From the NCBI RefSeq assembly GCF_022869825.1, contig NZ_CP094971.1:2624792-2688791 (forward strand): a stretch of 64,000 nucleotides of DNA, in the 5' to 3' direction. The position numbers and the translations under genes were made by a program. The notes beneath the pieces were generated by a model. That model saw nothing but the letters and a program-made list of their open reading frames with translations. It did no database searches and was not told the DNA's origin. Of the stretch, positions 24,715 through 33,562 are shown in pieces. The number at the start of each line of letters is the position of its first letter. Position 1 is the first letter of the stretch. This stretch comes from Clostridium sp. BJN0001 (GTDB taxonomy: Bacteria; Bacillota; Clostridia; Clostridiales; Clostridiaceae).

Positions 24715-25177
24715 TTTTCCATTTTATTCTTGTGTATATGTTCTACATAATTATGGTATAATTCTAAAGTACAAATTTAAGATTCCGTAGTGGGATGGCT
24801 ACGGGGGTTTTGAACGTTTTATCCCCCTTGGACTATTGGTGAATATTTCATCATAGTTAGGGGGTGGTATTGGATATGTTTAATACTTTGATAAAGTGTA
24901 TATCAGTCATTTATGTAATTAGATTAATTCTAAAACATAATCTTTTATACATCATTTAAAAATTAAGATTAAGTTTCTTGGTCTTGACATAGAAGTTAAA
25001 AGCAAAGAAAAAAGTGCCCCATCCTCACAAGATTAGCACTTTTTCTTCTTAACATATTTAGTTAAAATCCAATAGCCCTAAAACAAAATAAATGTTCTAA
25101 GACTTAGCTTAGCGCTCTAGCACTAAGCTTTTCTTATTTATATTATATCAAATTTTTATAGAAAATAAACATAAATA
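24715..25177. repeat. duplicated small-protein/antisense module, copy B
   Basis: Matches 4179-4651 for promoter, leader hairpins, ribosome site, small gene, terminator and minus-strand promoter. It differs in the terminator-to-antisense segment (about 25030-25065) and by a one-T deletion in the gene. It lies on the other side of the nitroreductase gene in the same orientation. Before the transposon arrived, the two copies were about 20 kb minus 19.1 kb apart and flanked that gene. Confidence 0.6.
24876..25036 (+). pseudogene. small membrane protein gene, frameshifted copy
   Basis: The start MFNTLIKCISVIYVIRLILK is the same as at 4340. The T-run after AATC has four T where the other copy has five, so the frame stops after HNLLYII at 24959 (27 residues). 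The remaining sequence in the other frame still reads KSKEKSAPSSQD with a stop at 25034-25036. Loss by slippage in a homopolymer is the simplest reading. The leader and ribosome site are unchanged. Confidence 0.65.
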
Positions 25178-25383
25178 TTTTGTTTTTTGTTATCTAATTG
25201 CTCAATTGCGGAATAAAAATTATATGGTTTTACATTTAAGGCTTTTCTCATATCAAAAAAACATTGATTATATGTTTTTTCATATTCTAAATAAAAATCA
25301 TCGCTAAATGATTCTAACTTTATATCTGCTTCTTGGACAGTTTTACTTGAAAACTGCATTTCATATGCTATTATCTCTATCAT
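25156..25383 (-). pseudogene. N-terminal fragment of a probable GNAT-type acetyltransferase
   Basis: Seventy-five residues begin MIEIIAYEMQFSSKTVQEAD and include YNQCFFDMRKALNVKPYNFY. I tentatively associate this with the start of clostridial GNAT-family proteins. The last six codons (IYVYFL, stop 25156-25158) lie inside repeat copy B, so the normal C-terminus and acetyl-CoA-binding motif were lost where the repeat joins at about 25177. It is probably non-functional. The family assignment is from pattern memory and is weak. Confidence 0.4.
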
Positions 25384-25483
25384 CTTTTCTATCCTACAAG
25401 TTCCTAATTTCTAACTTGAAATTTAGAATATTTACATAACAATACTACATGTATTCAATTAATCTAACTGCTAAAAAGCACAT

Positions 25484-25963
25484 TTACTTATGATACGGTT
25501 CATTCTTCATAATTCTAAAAGCTCTATATATTTGTTCAAGGAGCATTACCCTAAAAAGCTGATGAGGAAATGTCATTTTAGAAAAACATAATTTATAGTT
25601 TGCTCTTTTAAGAACCTCACTCGAAAGTCCAAGACTTCCGCCTATTACAAATGCTATATCTGAATTTCCCATTACCGTACAGTCAGATATAAATTTAGAA
25701 AATTCTACTGAAGTTAAATGCTTTCCTTTAAGGTCAAGAGCTACTACGTATGAATTATCTTTTATTTTATTGAGTATCAGCTTTCCTTCTTTTTCTTTTA
25801 TATTATCCTCTTCTTTTTCTGAAGCATTTTCAGGAGTCTTTTCATCTTGAAGTTCTATTATATTAAGTTTGCAATACCTTGAAAGTCTTTTTGAATACTC
25901 GTCAACTGCTTGCTTTAAATATTTTTCTTTAAGTTTTCCTACCGTAATTAACGTTACGTTCAT
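25484..25963 (-). CDS. rlmH: 23S rRNA (pseudouridine-1915-N3) methyltransferase
   Basis: This SPOUT-fold methyltransferase of 159 residues modifies pseudouridine 1915 in helix 69 of 23S rRNA using S-adenosylmethionine. It opens MNVTLITVGKLKEKYLKQAV. Family motifs ALDLKGKHLTSVEFSKFI and FVIGGSLGLSSEVLKRAN (the knot) are present, as is the conserved end LLEQIYRAFRIMKNEPYHK. GGAGATAAATT precedes the ATG. It lies alone downstream of the LUD-protein terminator. It is the first intact core gene to the right of the accessory region. Confidence 0.96.
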   Translation of the reverse strand: MNVTLITVGKLKEKYLKQAVDEYSKRLSRYCKLNIIELQDEKTPENASEKEEDNIKEKEGKLILNKIKDNSYVVALDLKGKHLTSVEFSKFISDCTVMGNSDIAFVIGGSLGLSSEVLKRANYKLCFSKMTFPHQLFRVMLLEQIYRAFRIMKNEPYHK

Positions 25964-25984
25964 AATTTATCTCCTTAATTTATA

Positions 25985-26036
25985 TGGAAAAAAAGAGCTA
26001 TGTGTACTAACTATTTAGCACAATAGCCCCTTTTTT
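25985..26036 (-). terminator. terminator after the LUD-domain gene
   Basis: On the minus strand, GGCTATTGTG, a loop, then CACATAGCTC followed by a run of seven T. It lies between the LUD gene and rlmH. Confidence 0.7.
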
Positions 26037-26678
26037 CTAATATCCTAAGTCTTCGTTTAAAAATAATACATGCATTCTTGAATCATCAGACTGCCTTTTT
26101 ATAACAGTATACTCATTACATATTCTTTCACTGCTATTACAGTTCATACAATGTCCAACAGAAGCACATGGAGTTTTCTTATTAAGCCTTACTGCATTTG
26201 CAGGTGCTGCAATGGTTTTAAGTCTTTTAACTGCATCTTCAATAGAACATACAATCTTATTTACACCTACAACTAGTATGACTTTTTGAGGCCCAAATAA
26301 CATAGCTGCAACTCTGTTACCATTACCATCTACATTGTAAATCTCTCCATCTTCAGTTATCGCATTTGTACTTCCAAAATAGCAATAACTTGAAAAAGCT
26401 TCTCTATAAATTTTCTGTATATCTTCTCTCGAAAGTCCTTCTTTATCTCTGTCTAAATAATTGTACCTTCCGCTTCTTAAATGATCTATTACTCCAGTTT
26501 CAAATAATGTCATTGAACCACCAGAAGCAACAGTCTTTCCTTCTGGTACAATTTCTTTTATCTTTTTAATAAGTTCTTCTTTTGATGAAATATAATATCC
26601 ATTAATATTGTTTTTCTTTAGTGAATCAATTGTTCTTTCAATTCGCTTTTTATTAATTAACAATACATTTTCGTCCAT
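26037..26678 (-). CDS. LUD-domain protein (LutC/YkgG-like)
   Basis: This 213-residue LUD-domain protein is related to the lactate-utilisation subunit LutC. Typical features are GKTVASGGSMTLFETGVIDH, the nucleotide-binding-like YFGSTNAITEDGEIYNVDGNGN, and GPQKVILVVGVNKIV. The C-terminus has four cysteines (PCASVGHCMNCNSSERIC) that could bind an iron-sulfur cluster. No LutA or LutB partners are nearby, so a lactate role is not supported here. Stand-alone clostridial versions are of unknown function. It starts 2 bp before the SEC-C gene stop, so the two form an operon. Confidence 0.8.
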   Translation of the reverse strand: MDENVLLINKKRIERTIDSLKKNNINGYYISSKEELIKKIKEIVPEGKTVASGGSMTLFETGVIDHLRSGRYNYLDRDKEGLSREDIQKIYREAFSSYCYFGSTNAITEDGEIYNVDGNGNRVAAMLFGPQKVILVVGVNKIVCSIEDAVKRLKTIAAPANAVRLNKKTPCASVGHCMNCNSSERICNEYTVIKRQSDDSRMHVLFLNEDLGY

Positions 26679-26680
26679 AT

Positions 26681-27184
26681 TTATTTTGCCTTTCCACAGC
26701 AGTTTTTATACTTCTTGCCACTTCCGCAAGGACATGGATCATTTCTTCCAATTTTATTTAAATTTCTTACTGTCTTAGAATCTTTAAACTTCTTTTGAAT
26801 TTCATGTCTTTTTTCCTTTGAGAATATAGCTTCCCACTGAGGAAGATCATATAAATAATCTGCTTTAGCATCTAGCATATTATAATAAAGTTTTTCTAAG
26901 TCTAAGTCTAATACTATCTCTGTATTCTTTTCTAACTTTTCAAGATCGTACTCTTTTTTTAAGCTATCATTTATTCCATCAATAAATCCCATTACAAATT
27001 CAATTGAAGAATCATATTCTTTAGCTAAATCTTCTATTGTTGTTTTCTTAACAGTCTTATGATTTCCTAAAAGATCCTTATAAATTGATTTCTCAAGCTT
27101 ACTATATTCAGCCCAGAAAGCTTTCTCCCCTTTAGTTTTAACATACTCTATTACCATGTCAGTCCAATCTTTATATAAACTCAT
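26681..27184 (-). CDS. SEC-C motif metal-binding protein
   Basis: This 167-residue protein is mostly helical and acidic. It ends in a SEC-C zinc-binding motif, [17 protein letters not shown], like the C-terminal tail of SecA. The body ([20 protein letters not shown] and [14 protein letters not shown]) is a conserved clostridial domain without assigned function. GGAGGAC precedes the ATG. It is followed after 2 bp by the LUD gene. The tail might bind SecB-like partners or ribosomes, which is inference. Confidence 0.8.
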   Translation of the reverse strand: MSLYKDWTDMVIEYVKTKGEKAFWAEYSKLEKSIYKDLLGNHKTVKKTTIEDLAKEYDSSIEFVMGFIDGINDSLKKEYDLEKLEKNTEIVLDLDLEKLYYNMLDAKADYLYDLPQWEAIFSKEKRHEIQKKFKDSKTVRNLNKIGRNDPCPCGSGKKYKNCCGKAK

Positions 27185-27239
27185 TTTTTTGTCCTCCTTA
27201 GGTTTCTTTATATATAATTTTTAATTTTAAACTAATACA

Positions 27240-28031
27240 TTACATCTCTATATACTGGCTTGGATTATATCTATTTGCCATAGTCAATTTAATATCTTGT
27301 TTATGATCAATTCCATTTTCATTTAAAATATTAACAACAGTCTGATAAGCTAAATCCGGTTGATTATTTGTTTTACTTAAATGACCTAATATTATTCTTC
27401 TATTTTCTTTTACCTTAAGTAAATCTACAACTGCACTTCCACAGTCATCATTCGAAAGATGACCAATTTCACTTAAAATTCTTGTTTTTAAAGAATATGG
27501 ATACGGTCCAAATTTTAGCATATTTACATCATGATTGCTCTCTAAAAGAACAACATCTGAATCTTTTGTATTTTCAAATATCTCACTTGTAAATGTTCCA
27601 ATATCTGTTGCTATGCTTACGCTTTTTTCCCCATCTGTTATTGTATATCCCATAGGTGAAACCGCATCATGAGGAATATTAAAAGAAAGAATATTCATAT
27701 CCTTTATCTCAGTAACAGATCTCTTTCCTATTAGCTTAATATTCTTTTCTTTTATTTTACCGAGCTGATCCTTCATTGCGTCCCACGTATCTGCATTTGC
27801 AAAGATAGGTAAATCGTATTTTCTAGATAATATTCCAGCCCCTTTTATATGATCACTATGTTCATGAGTTATGAATATTCCATCGAGTTCTCTTGGATTT
27901 TGATCAATTTTATCTAAGGCAAGATCTATTTTTTTACCAGAAAGCCCTGCATCAACAAGTATTTTTGTTTTTTCTGATGCTATAAACATACTGTTTCCGC
28001 TGCTTCCACTATATAGTGAACAAAATATCAA
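27240..28031 (-). CDS. walJ: metallo-beta-lactamase-fold hydrolase, WalJ/YycJ type
   Basis: This 263-residue MBL-fold protein has the metal-binding motif ITHEHSDHIKGAG and a typical opening (MIFCSLYSGSSGNSMFI). GYTITDGEKSVSIATDIG and a late His in IILGHLSKTNNQPD follow. WalJ-type proteins act on DNA or cell-wall coordination in Firmicutes and are normally found with walKR. Here the gene sits 12 bp after murA instead, so the name rests on sequence only. No obvious terminator lies between murA and this gene. Confidence 0.85.
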   Translation of the reverse strand: MIFCSLYSGSSGNSMFIASEKTKILVDAGLSGKKIDLALDKIDQNPRELDGIFITHEHSDHIKGAGILSRKYDLPIFANADTWDAMKDQLGKIKEKNIKLIGKRSVTEIKDMNILSFNIPHDAVSPMGYTITDGEKSVSIATDIGTFTSEIFENTKDSDVVLLESNHDVNMLKFGPYPYSLKTRILSEIGHLSNDDCGSAVVDLLKVKENRRIILGHLSKTNNQPDLAYQTVVNILNENGIDHKQDIKLTMANRYNPSQYIEM

Positions 28032-28043
28032 ATCAATCTCACC

Positions 28044-29312
28044 TTATTCCTCTTCATATTCAACTCTGCTTATATCTGCACCAAGTGCCTTAAATTTTCT
28101 TTCTATATGATGATATCCTCTATCTATATGTTCTATGCTTGTAATTTCAGTAGTTCCTTCAGCTATAAGTCCAGCAATAACCATCGCTGCACCTGCTCTT
28201 AAATCTGTCGCTCTTACTACTGCTCCTGTAAGCTTTTTTACACCATCTATTATTGCAACTCTGCCTTCAACTTTTATATTAGCACCCATCTTTTTAAGTT
28301 CATCTATATGCTTATGTCTATTTTCCCATATAGATTCAGTTATAAGACTTCTTCCCTTAACTACACTTAAAAGTGCTGACATTGGTTGCTGTATGTCTGT
28401 TGGGAAACCCGGATATGGGCTAGTTTTTATATTAACCGACTGAAGAGGTTTATTAGCAGATACTCTTATAGAGTCATCTCCCTCTTCAACTGAAGCTCCC
28501 ATCTCTAAAAGCTTTGCCGTAATAGATTCTAAGTGCTTTGGAATTACATTTTTAATTTCAACATCTCCGTGTGTTGCAACTGCAGATATCATAAAAGTAC
28601 CAGCTTCTATCTGATCTGGTATAACACTATATGAACATCCTGTAAGTTTCTTTACACCTTGAATCCTTATTATGTCAGTTCCTGCACCTTTTATATCTGC
28701 ACCCATGGAGTTTAAAAAGTTTGCTACATCTACAACATGGGGTTCTTTTGCAACATTTTCAAGTACAGTCATTCCTTCTGCAAGTGTTGCTGCTATCATA
28801 ACATTAATTGTAGCACCTACTGATACTACATCAAAAAATATATTTGCTCCTTTAAGTTTTTCTGCATGAATTACAACAGCCCCGTGTTCTATTACTACGT
28901 CCGCTCCTAATGCTTCAAAACCTTTTATATGTTGATCTATAGGTCTTACTCCTATAGGACATCCTCCTGGAAGTACTACTTTCGCATGCTTAAATCTGGC
29001 TAAAAGAGCGCCTATAAAATAATATGAAGCCCTCATTCTTCTTACGTCATCTGTAACTGCCTCACAATTATCCAATTCGGCGCTATCTATTTCTAGAGTA
29101 TTATTATTTATCTTAACTACATTACACCCTAAACTTTTAAGTATTCTTTCTAAGCAATGTACATCTTCTATATCTGGGATATTATCAATTACACATTTTT
29201 TGCTTGAAGCTAATATAGCTGCTGGTAATATGGCCACTGCTGCATTTTTAGCTCCATCTATACTTACAGAGCCTTTAAGTCTTATACCGCCTTTTATAAC
29301 TAATTTTTCCAT
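28044..29312 (-). CDS. murA: UDP-N-acetylglucosamine 1-carboxyvinyltransferase
   Basis: This 422-residue enzyme transfers enolpyruvate from PEP to UDP-GlcNAc, the first committed step of peptidoglycan synthesis in the cytoplasm. It has the EPSP-synthase-like inside-out barrel. The catalytic cysteine (about residue 118) lies in [11 protein letters not shown], and [18 protein letters not shown] and [16 protein letters not shown] are diagnostic. The ATG at 29312 was chosen because AGGGTGG sits 6 nt upstream. The Cys-containing form is the fosfomycin-sensitive type. Whether it is murA1 or murA2 (murZ) cannot be decided here. Confidence 0.95.
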   Translation of the reverse strand: MEKLVIKGGIRLKGSVSIDGAKNAAVAILPAAILASSKKCVIDNIPDIEDVHCLERILKSLGCNVVKINNNTLEIDSAELDNCEAVTDDVRRMRASYYFIGALLARFKHAKVVLPGGCPIGVRPIDQHIKGFEALGADVVIEHGAVVIHAEKLKGANIFFDVVSVGATINVMIAATLAEGMTVLENVAKEPHVVDVANFLNSMGADIKGAGTDIIRIQGVKKLTGCSYSVIPDQIEAGTFMISAVATHGDVEIKNVIPKHLESITAKLLEMGASVEEGDDSIRVSANKPLQSVNIKTSPYPGFPTDIQQPMSALLSVVKGRSLITESIWENRHKHIDELKKMGANIKVEGRVAIIDGVKKLTGAVVRATDLRAGAAMVIAGLIAEGTTEITSIEHIDRGYHHIERKFKALGADISRVEYEEE

Positions 29313-29737
29313 TGAATCCACCCTATTCATCAATATACATATTTATTATATCTAAAACTGTATCATAATTTACACAGTATATTTTTATTTTAATTTCTAT
29401 CTTAATTATTATAACATAAAGTTTAGTTATTTAAATAACTTTTTATCATAAACTCTCACTTTTTTAGGTGTAAATTTACTAGAATTAAACGTTATGTTAT
29501 AATTTAAATAAATTCGGTCTTATTTTGATTAGAAAGGATAATAACGGGACTGTTATTATTGAATATTTATTTACTATATTGTATAAAATAAACAATAAAT
29601 TACAAAAGTTTGTTTATAATATTTAAAGAGGTTATCGCTTATAAATTTTTATTAATGCGAAAGCCTCTAAATTTTAAATAACATTTATATTTTAACCATT
29701 TATTTTATATTAATTAATCAGTCCCTGGTGATTTATT
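29313..29737. other. divergent intergenic region between murA and the 2H-like gene
   Basis: The AT-rich stretch should hold promoters for murA (minus) and the plus-strand gene at 29738. A weak hairpin with arms AAGAGG (about 29626-29631) and GCCTCT (about 29663-29668) and inner ATCGC/GCGAA lies about 70 bp before the plus-strand start, without a T-run. No known riboswitch was recognised. Confidence 0.4.
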
Positions 29738-30277
29738 ATGAAATATTATATCGTAGCACTATTTGATGAAAAGACTTATGAAACTATACTTCCCATTCAA
29801 AGAAACATGTCAAGAAAGTTTAAAGGAAGTAGAAACTCTCCATGCCCATTTATTCCAATATTATCTTTTGATAACAATGACATAGAACATGTAGATTCTA
29901 TTGTAAAAAAAATAATAAGCCCTCATAAATCATTTAGAATTGATGCTTTAAATTCCGTATCTGCATCAGAATCTAAAAAAAGTATAAATTTAAAAATTGA
30001 TAATAAAGGATATATAGTTAAGATAGCAAATGAACTTGAAGATTTTCTTTCGCTTAGTGGAATAAATGTAAAAAGATATAATAACCTTTATGTTTCTCTT
30101 GCAAATTGCAACTATGTTCCAAAGGATTTAAAAAAACAAATAGTAAAACTTAATTTTCCTGAACTTTTTGATAAAGACAATATATTGAAATTAAGAATAA
30201 AAAAGTTTGAAATTTGGAAGACTCCTTTAGTGAAAAAAGTATACTCGCTAAAAAATTATGAGCTAAAAAGTTTTTAA
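29738..30277 (+). CDS. hypothetical protein, possibly a degenerate 2H/LigT-like fold
   Basis: This 179-residue soluble protein begins MKYYIVALFDEKTYETILPI, like a 2'-5' RNA ligase/cyclic phosphodiesterase (LigT) protein. It ends with a beta-rich KLRIKKFEIWKTPLVKKVYS segment in keeping with that fold. The two HxT/S catalytic motifs expected are not seen: the equivalent strands read FIPILSF and LYVSLANC. If related, it is inactive or uses other residues. There is no strong ribosome site (CTGGTGAT) before the ATG. It is monocistronic, with a terminator following. Confidence 0.4.
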   Translation: MKYYIVALFDEKTYETILPIQRNMSRKFKGSRNSPCPFIPILSFDNNDIEHVDSIVKKIISPHKSFRIDALNSVSASESKKSINLKIDNKGYIVKIANELEDFLSLSGINVKRYNNLYVSLANCNYVPKDLKKQIVKLNFPELFDKDNILKLRIKKFEIWKTPLVKKVYSLKNYELKSF

Positions 30278-30293
30278 TATATTCCATTATTAG

Positions 30294-30328
30294 AAAGCGA
30301 AGTATTTAAATACTTCGCTTTTTTTTAA
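30294..30328 (+). terminator. intrinsic terminator
   Basis: AAAGCGAAGTATTT is followed directly by its complement AAATACTTCGCTTT and a run of eight T. It lies about 17 bp after the 2H-like gene. Confidence 0.9.
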
Positions 30329-30415
30329 ATATTTTTTTTGTATTCGTTTTCCAGGCTTTCTTTTATAATTCAGATTTTGTAAAATAGAACTAGTTAACTT
30401 TTTAGGAGGTTTTAT

Positions 30416-30892
30416 ATGGACATTCAGTCAATGTTTAATGCACAAAAAAATTTTAATAATACTTTTAAAATAAGTCCTGAACTAAATCTATATAAATTAT
30501 CTGCAAGAAAACATCTTGAATTCGAAATTAAACTTGGTCAACTTGCAGATGAAACAAAATGTTTCAATTATTTATTAAATAAAAAAAATATTATAGATAT
30601 TGATTCAGTATTTAATAAATACATAACGTGTATTTCTATGGCATTAACCCTTGGACTTGATAATAACTATACTGATCTCATATCGGCATCTACATATCCT
30701 AATGACTATTGTCTTAGCGATCAGTTTTTAAATCTTTATATAGATATAAATGATCTTTTAGCGTCACCATCATTCGATCATTATATAACTCTTATAGAAG
30801 ATCTTTTAAGTCTTGGACTTACATTAGGATTCTCAGAAGATAAGATAGAACAAGAATTTATAAATAAATCATTTGAAAAAATAGTTCTTTAA
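30416..30892 (+). CDS. dimeric dUTPase-like (all-alpha NTP pyrophosphatase) protein
   Basis: This 158-residue all-helical protein carries LSARKHLEFEIKLGQLADET, the helix that in dimeric dUTPases and MazG-type enzymes supplies the metal-binding Glu residues (EFEIKLGQLADE). A later helix bundle ends ITLIEDLLSLGLTLGFSEDK. It probably hydrolyses dUTP or another NTP to keep uracil out of DNA. It is shorter and more divergent than phage dUTPases, so the substrate is not certain. AGGAGGTTTT precedes the ATG. Confidence 0.7.
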   Translation: MDIQSMFNAQKNFNNTFKISPELNLYKLSARKHLEFEIKLGQLADETKCFNYLLNKKNIIDIDSVFNKYITCISMALTLGLDNNYTDLISASTYPNDYCLSDQFLNLYIDINDLLASPSFDHYITLIEDLLSLGLTLGFSEDKIEQEFINKSFEKIVL

Positions 30893-30941
30893 AAGGACTA
30901 TTTTTTTTTATACTGGTAATACTATTTCCGAGGTGACTTTC

Positions 30942-31373
30942 ATGTTTGGAATTTTACTAGCTATTATATCTGGTTTATCAATGACTATTCAGGGTGTATT
31001 TAATACACAACTTGGTGAAAAGATTGGTATTTGGGAAACCAATGTTATCGTATCAACATCTGCCTGTCTTATTACGGTTATATTATCATTTTTTTTTAGA
31101 GACGGAGATTATTCCATGATAAAGGATTCAAATAAACTATATCTTCTAGGTGGTGTATTAAGTATTGTTATTACATTTACTGTAATGAAAAGTATTTCTC
31201 TTATGGGACCTTCATATGGAATCGGCATAATATTAATTGCACAAATATTTTCAGCCGCTGTAATAGAAGCTTTAGGTCTATTTGGCAGTGATAAAGTTAA
31301 GTTTTCCTTAAATGAATTCATTGGTATTGCTATTATGATACTTGGTATTGTAATATTTAAATGGAAACATTAA
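30942..31373 (+). CDS. DMT-superfamily membrane protein, YdcZ/DUF606 type
   Basis: This protein of about 143 residues has five hydrophobic segments. It starts FGILLAIISGLSMTIQGVFN and has a conserved middle ISLMGPSYGIGIILIAQIFS, ending GIAIMILGIVIFKWKH. This is the half-length drug/metabolite transporter group, which works as a dimer in the membrane. The substrate is unknown. GAGGTGA is 5 nt from the ATG at 30942, so this start is preferred over GTG 30933, which overlaps the ribosome site. Confidence 0.8.
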   Translation: MFGILLAIISGLSMTIQGVFNTQLGEKIGIWETNVIVSTSACLITVILSFFFRDGDYSMIKDSNKLYLLGGVLSIVITFTVMKSISLMGPSYGIGIILIAQIFSAAVIEALGLFGSDKVKFSLNEFIGIAIMILGIVIFKWKH

Positions 31374-31394
31374 TTAAAGGAGAGTTACAAAACT

Positions 31395-32210
31395 TTGAAA
31401 ATATTATCAAATATAAATTTTTTATTTCATCTTACTTTAAACAATATACATCAATACTTTGTAAAAAATGAGTTATCAAAAACTGATAAACTTTTAAATA
31501 ACTCAATAAACTGGTATGGCCATGCAACAACACTTATTAATATGTCTGGCAAAGTAATAATTACAGATCCTGTTCTTGGTAAAATGCTTGGCTATTTTAA
31601 ACGTGTTACAGATATTCCTTATAAAATAAACGATAAAAAAGTTGATTATATACTTTTATCGCATGGTCATATGGATCATATGAGTTTTACATCTCTTGCA
31701 AAACTTAATAAAGATGCTGTAATAATAATCCCAAAAGGCTATAAAAAAATAATTAGACTTCTAGGTTTTAAAAAAATAGTACTTCTTCATCCTGGTGATA
31801 CTTATGAGGACAAGTATATAAAAATCAAGGCTTTTAAAGCTAATCATGATGGGAGACGTTTTTATATTGGAATAGATAACGAAAGTATTTCTTACCTTAT
31901 AGAAAGAAATAATAAAAAAGTTTTCTTTGCAGGTGATACTGCCTTTACTCATAACTTTGATGGAATTTCAGCTGATGTAGCATTAATGCCAGTTGGATGT
32001 TACAAGCCAGAAAGATTTTTATCAATGCATTGTAGTCCAGTTCAAAGTTACAACATGTTTAAAAAACTAGACTGCCCTATTATGATTCCAATTCATTATA
32101 AAACATTTAAAATATCACTTGAAAATTTTAATGAAACATTAGAGCAGTTAATAAGTTTTCATGATAGTTCAATTAAAATTATAGATATTGGAGAAACATA
32201 TAAATTCTAA
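31395..32210 (+). CDS. MBL-fold metallohydrolase, NAPE-PLD/UlaG-like
   Basis: This 271-residue protein begins at TTG with AAAGGAGAG upstream. The core shows NWYGHATTLINMSGKVIITD, the metal site LLSHGHMDHMSFTSL, FFAGDTAFTHNFDGI, and a final metal-site His in MIPIHYKTF. This is the phosphodiesterase-like branch with NAPE-PLD and UlaG homologues. It may act on a phospholipid or nucleotide ester, but its substrate is not known. The N-terminus (NINFLFHLTLNNIHQYF) is hydrophobic and might associate with the membrane. It forms a short operon with the transporter at 30942. Confidence 0.75.
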   Translation: MKILSNINFLFHLTLNNIHQYFVKNELSKTDKLLNNSINWYGHATTLINMSGKVIITDPVLGKMLGYFKRVTDIPYKINDKKVDYILLSHGHMDHMSFTSLAKLNKDAVIIIPKGYKKIIRLLGFKKIVLLHPGDTYEDKYIKIKAFKANHDGRRFYIGIDNESISYLIERNNKKVFFAGDTAFTHNFDGISADVALMPVGCYKPERFLSMHCSPVQSYNMFKKLDCPIMIPIHYKTFKISLENFNETLEQLISFHDSSIKIIDIGETYKF

Positions 32211-32275
32211 ATTATATTTAACATTATCAAAAAATTTCATATAATATAATGAACTAATATAATTTAGAGAGTACT

Positions 32276-33499
32276 ATGTTTCATATAAAAAATAAATTTG
32301 ACAACAATCTTAAATATTACATTTCTAACGGCTACTATAGAAAATATAGAGTGCTTATAAAATATAAGAAATTTGAATCTTCTATAGCTAAAAAAATTAA
32401 AAAGTTAAACGGGGAAGTTATATGTGACATTCCCCTAATAAATCTTATATGTGCAAATATGTCTTCTAAAGCATTAAAAAGAATTTCTGAATATCCTGAA
32501 ATTATAGAAATACATTTAGATGAATTTTTTATTCTATCTTCAGTTTCATCATCATTTAAAAAGAAAGTAAATCTTTCTCACAAATTTACTCTTAAAGGTA
32601 ATGGAATTGGAGTTGGAATAATAGACAGCGGTGTATATCCTCATAATGATTTAATGTACCCATCCCATAAAATTAATTTTTTCTTAGATACTATTAATAA
32701 TTTAAACTACCCTTATGATGACAATGGTCATGGTACCGCCGTAGCAGGGCTTATATCAGGAAGTGGTATCTTATCAGAGTATAAATATAATGGTATAGCA
32801 GAAAAAACCAAACTCTTTTGCATAAAAGCATTTGACTGTTATGGTAAAGGATACGTTTCAGATATTTTATATTCTATAGAAGTCTTAATAAATATTGCAT
32901 CTGAAAATAATATAAAAGTAATATGTCTTCCCTGTGAAATGATGTCTGATAATACATTTATACTTTCTCTTTTTGATGAAATTTTTGCCTTTGCAGTATC
33001 AAAAGGATTAATTCCTATAGTTCCTGCTAAAACTATATCTAATTCTGAAAATTTACCTGGTAATTTAGGAATCGGACTATTAAAAAATTGTATAACCGTA
33101 GGAGGCGTTGATACTTCTCATAGAGAAATAGATATATATAAATATTCTTCTCGTGGATGTTTATTAGGGAAAAATATGAAACCTGATATTTCTGCGCCAT
33201 GCAGTAATATAATATGTCTTTCATCAGATACTGAATATATATCAGAAAGAAATGGTTTAAAATTATATCCTAGAAAATTAGATAAACCTTACAGAATTCT
33301 TAGTGGAACTGCTCTTGCTGCTTCTTATACTGCAGGATTATGCTCCCTTATATGCGAAAAATATAATGATGTATGTTTAAATGATGTTTTATCAATACTA
33401 AAGTTATCAACTGATGAAACTTCTGATATATCTGATTTAATTATAGGAAATGGTGTTATAGACGTTAATAAATTATTTAACTCCAAATCAGAATATTAG
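32276..33499 (+). CDS. subtilase-family protein lacking the catalytic serine (pseudo-protease)
   Basis: This 407-residue S8-like protein has no signal peptide. The catalytic Asp (VGIIDSGVYPHNDL, D117) and His (DNGHGTAVAGLI, H152) are intact. The nucleophile motif GTSMA is replaced by SGTALAAS, giving Ala346 (codon GCT at 33311-33313). The oxyanion-hole AAGN region is altered to VPAKTISNS. It should not hydrolyse peptides, so a binding or regulatory role is likely. A propeptide-like I9 segment may be residues 20-85. GAGAGTACT is a weak ribosome site. The gene lies between the MBL protein and dnaD. Confidence 0.8.
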   Translation: MFHIKNKFDNNLKYYISNGYYRKYRVLIKYKKFESSIAKKIKKLNGEVICDIPLINLICANMSSKALKRISEYPEIIEIHLDEFFILSSVSSSFKKKVNLSHKFTLKGNGIGVGIIDSGVYPHNDLMYPSHKINFFLDTINNLNYPYDDNGHGTAVAGLISGSGILSEYKYNGIAEKTKLFCIKAFDCYGKGYVSDILYSIEVLINIASENNIKVICLPCEMMSDNTFILSLFDEIFAFAVSKGLIPIVPAKTISNSENLPGNLGIGLLKNCITVGGVDTSHREIDIYKYSSRGCLLGKNMKPDISAPCSNIICLSSDTEYISERNGLKLYPRKLDKPYRILSGTALAASYTAGLCSLICEKYNDVCLNDVLSILKLSTDETSDISDLIIGNGVIDVNKLFNSKSEY

Positions 33500-33562
33500 T
33501 AATACTATTTATGATATAATAACCTTTAGATATAAATTTAATGAAAGGCTGGTAACAAACTG

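Noticed and set aside
26037..28031. Lactate-utilisation operon
   Set aside because: Only one LUD-domain protein is present; the partner subunits LutA and LutB and a lactate permease are absent and the neighbours are unrelated.
29460..29737. Riboswitch before the 2H-like gene
   Set aside because: Only a weak stem with mismatches and no T-run is present, and no conserved core of a known riboswitch class was recognised.
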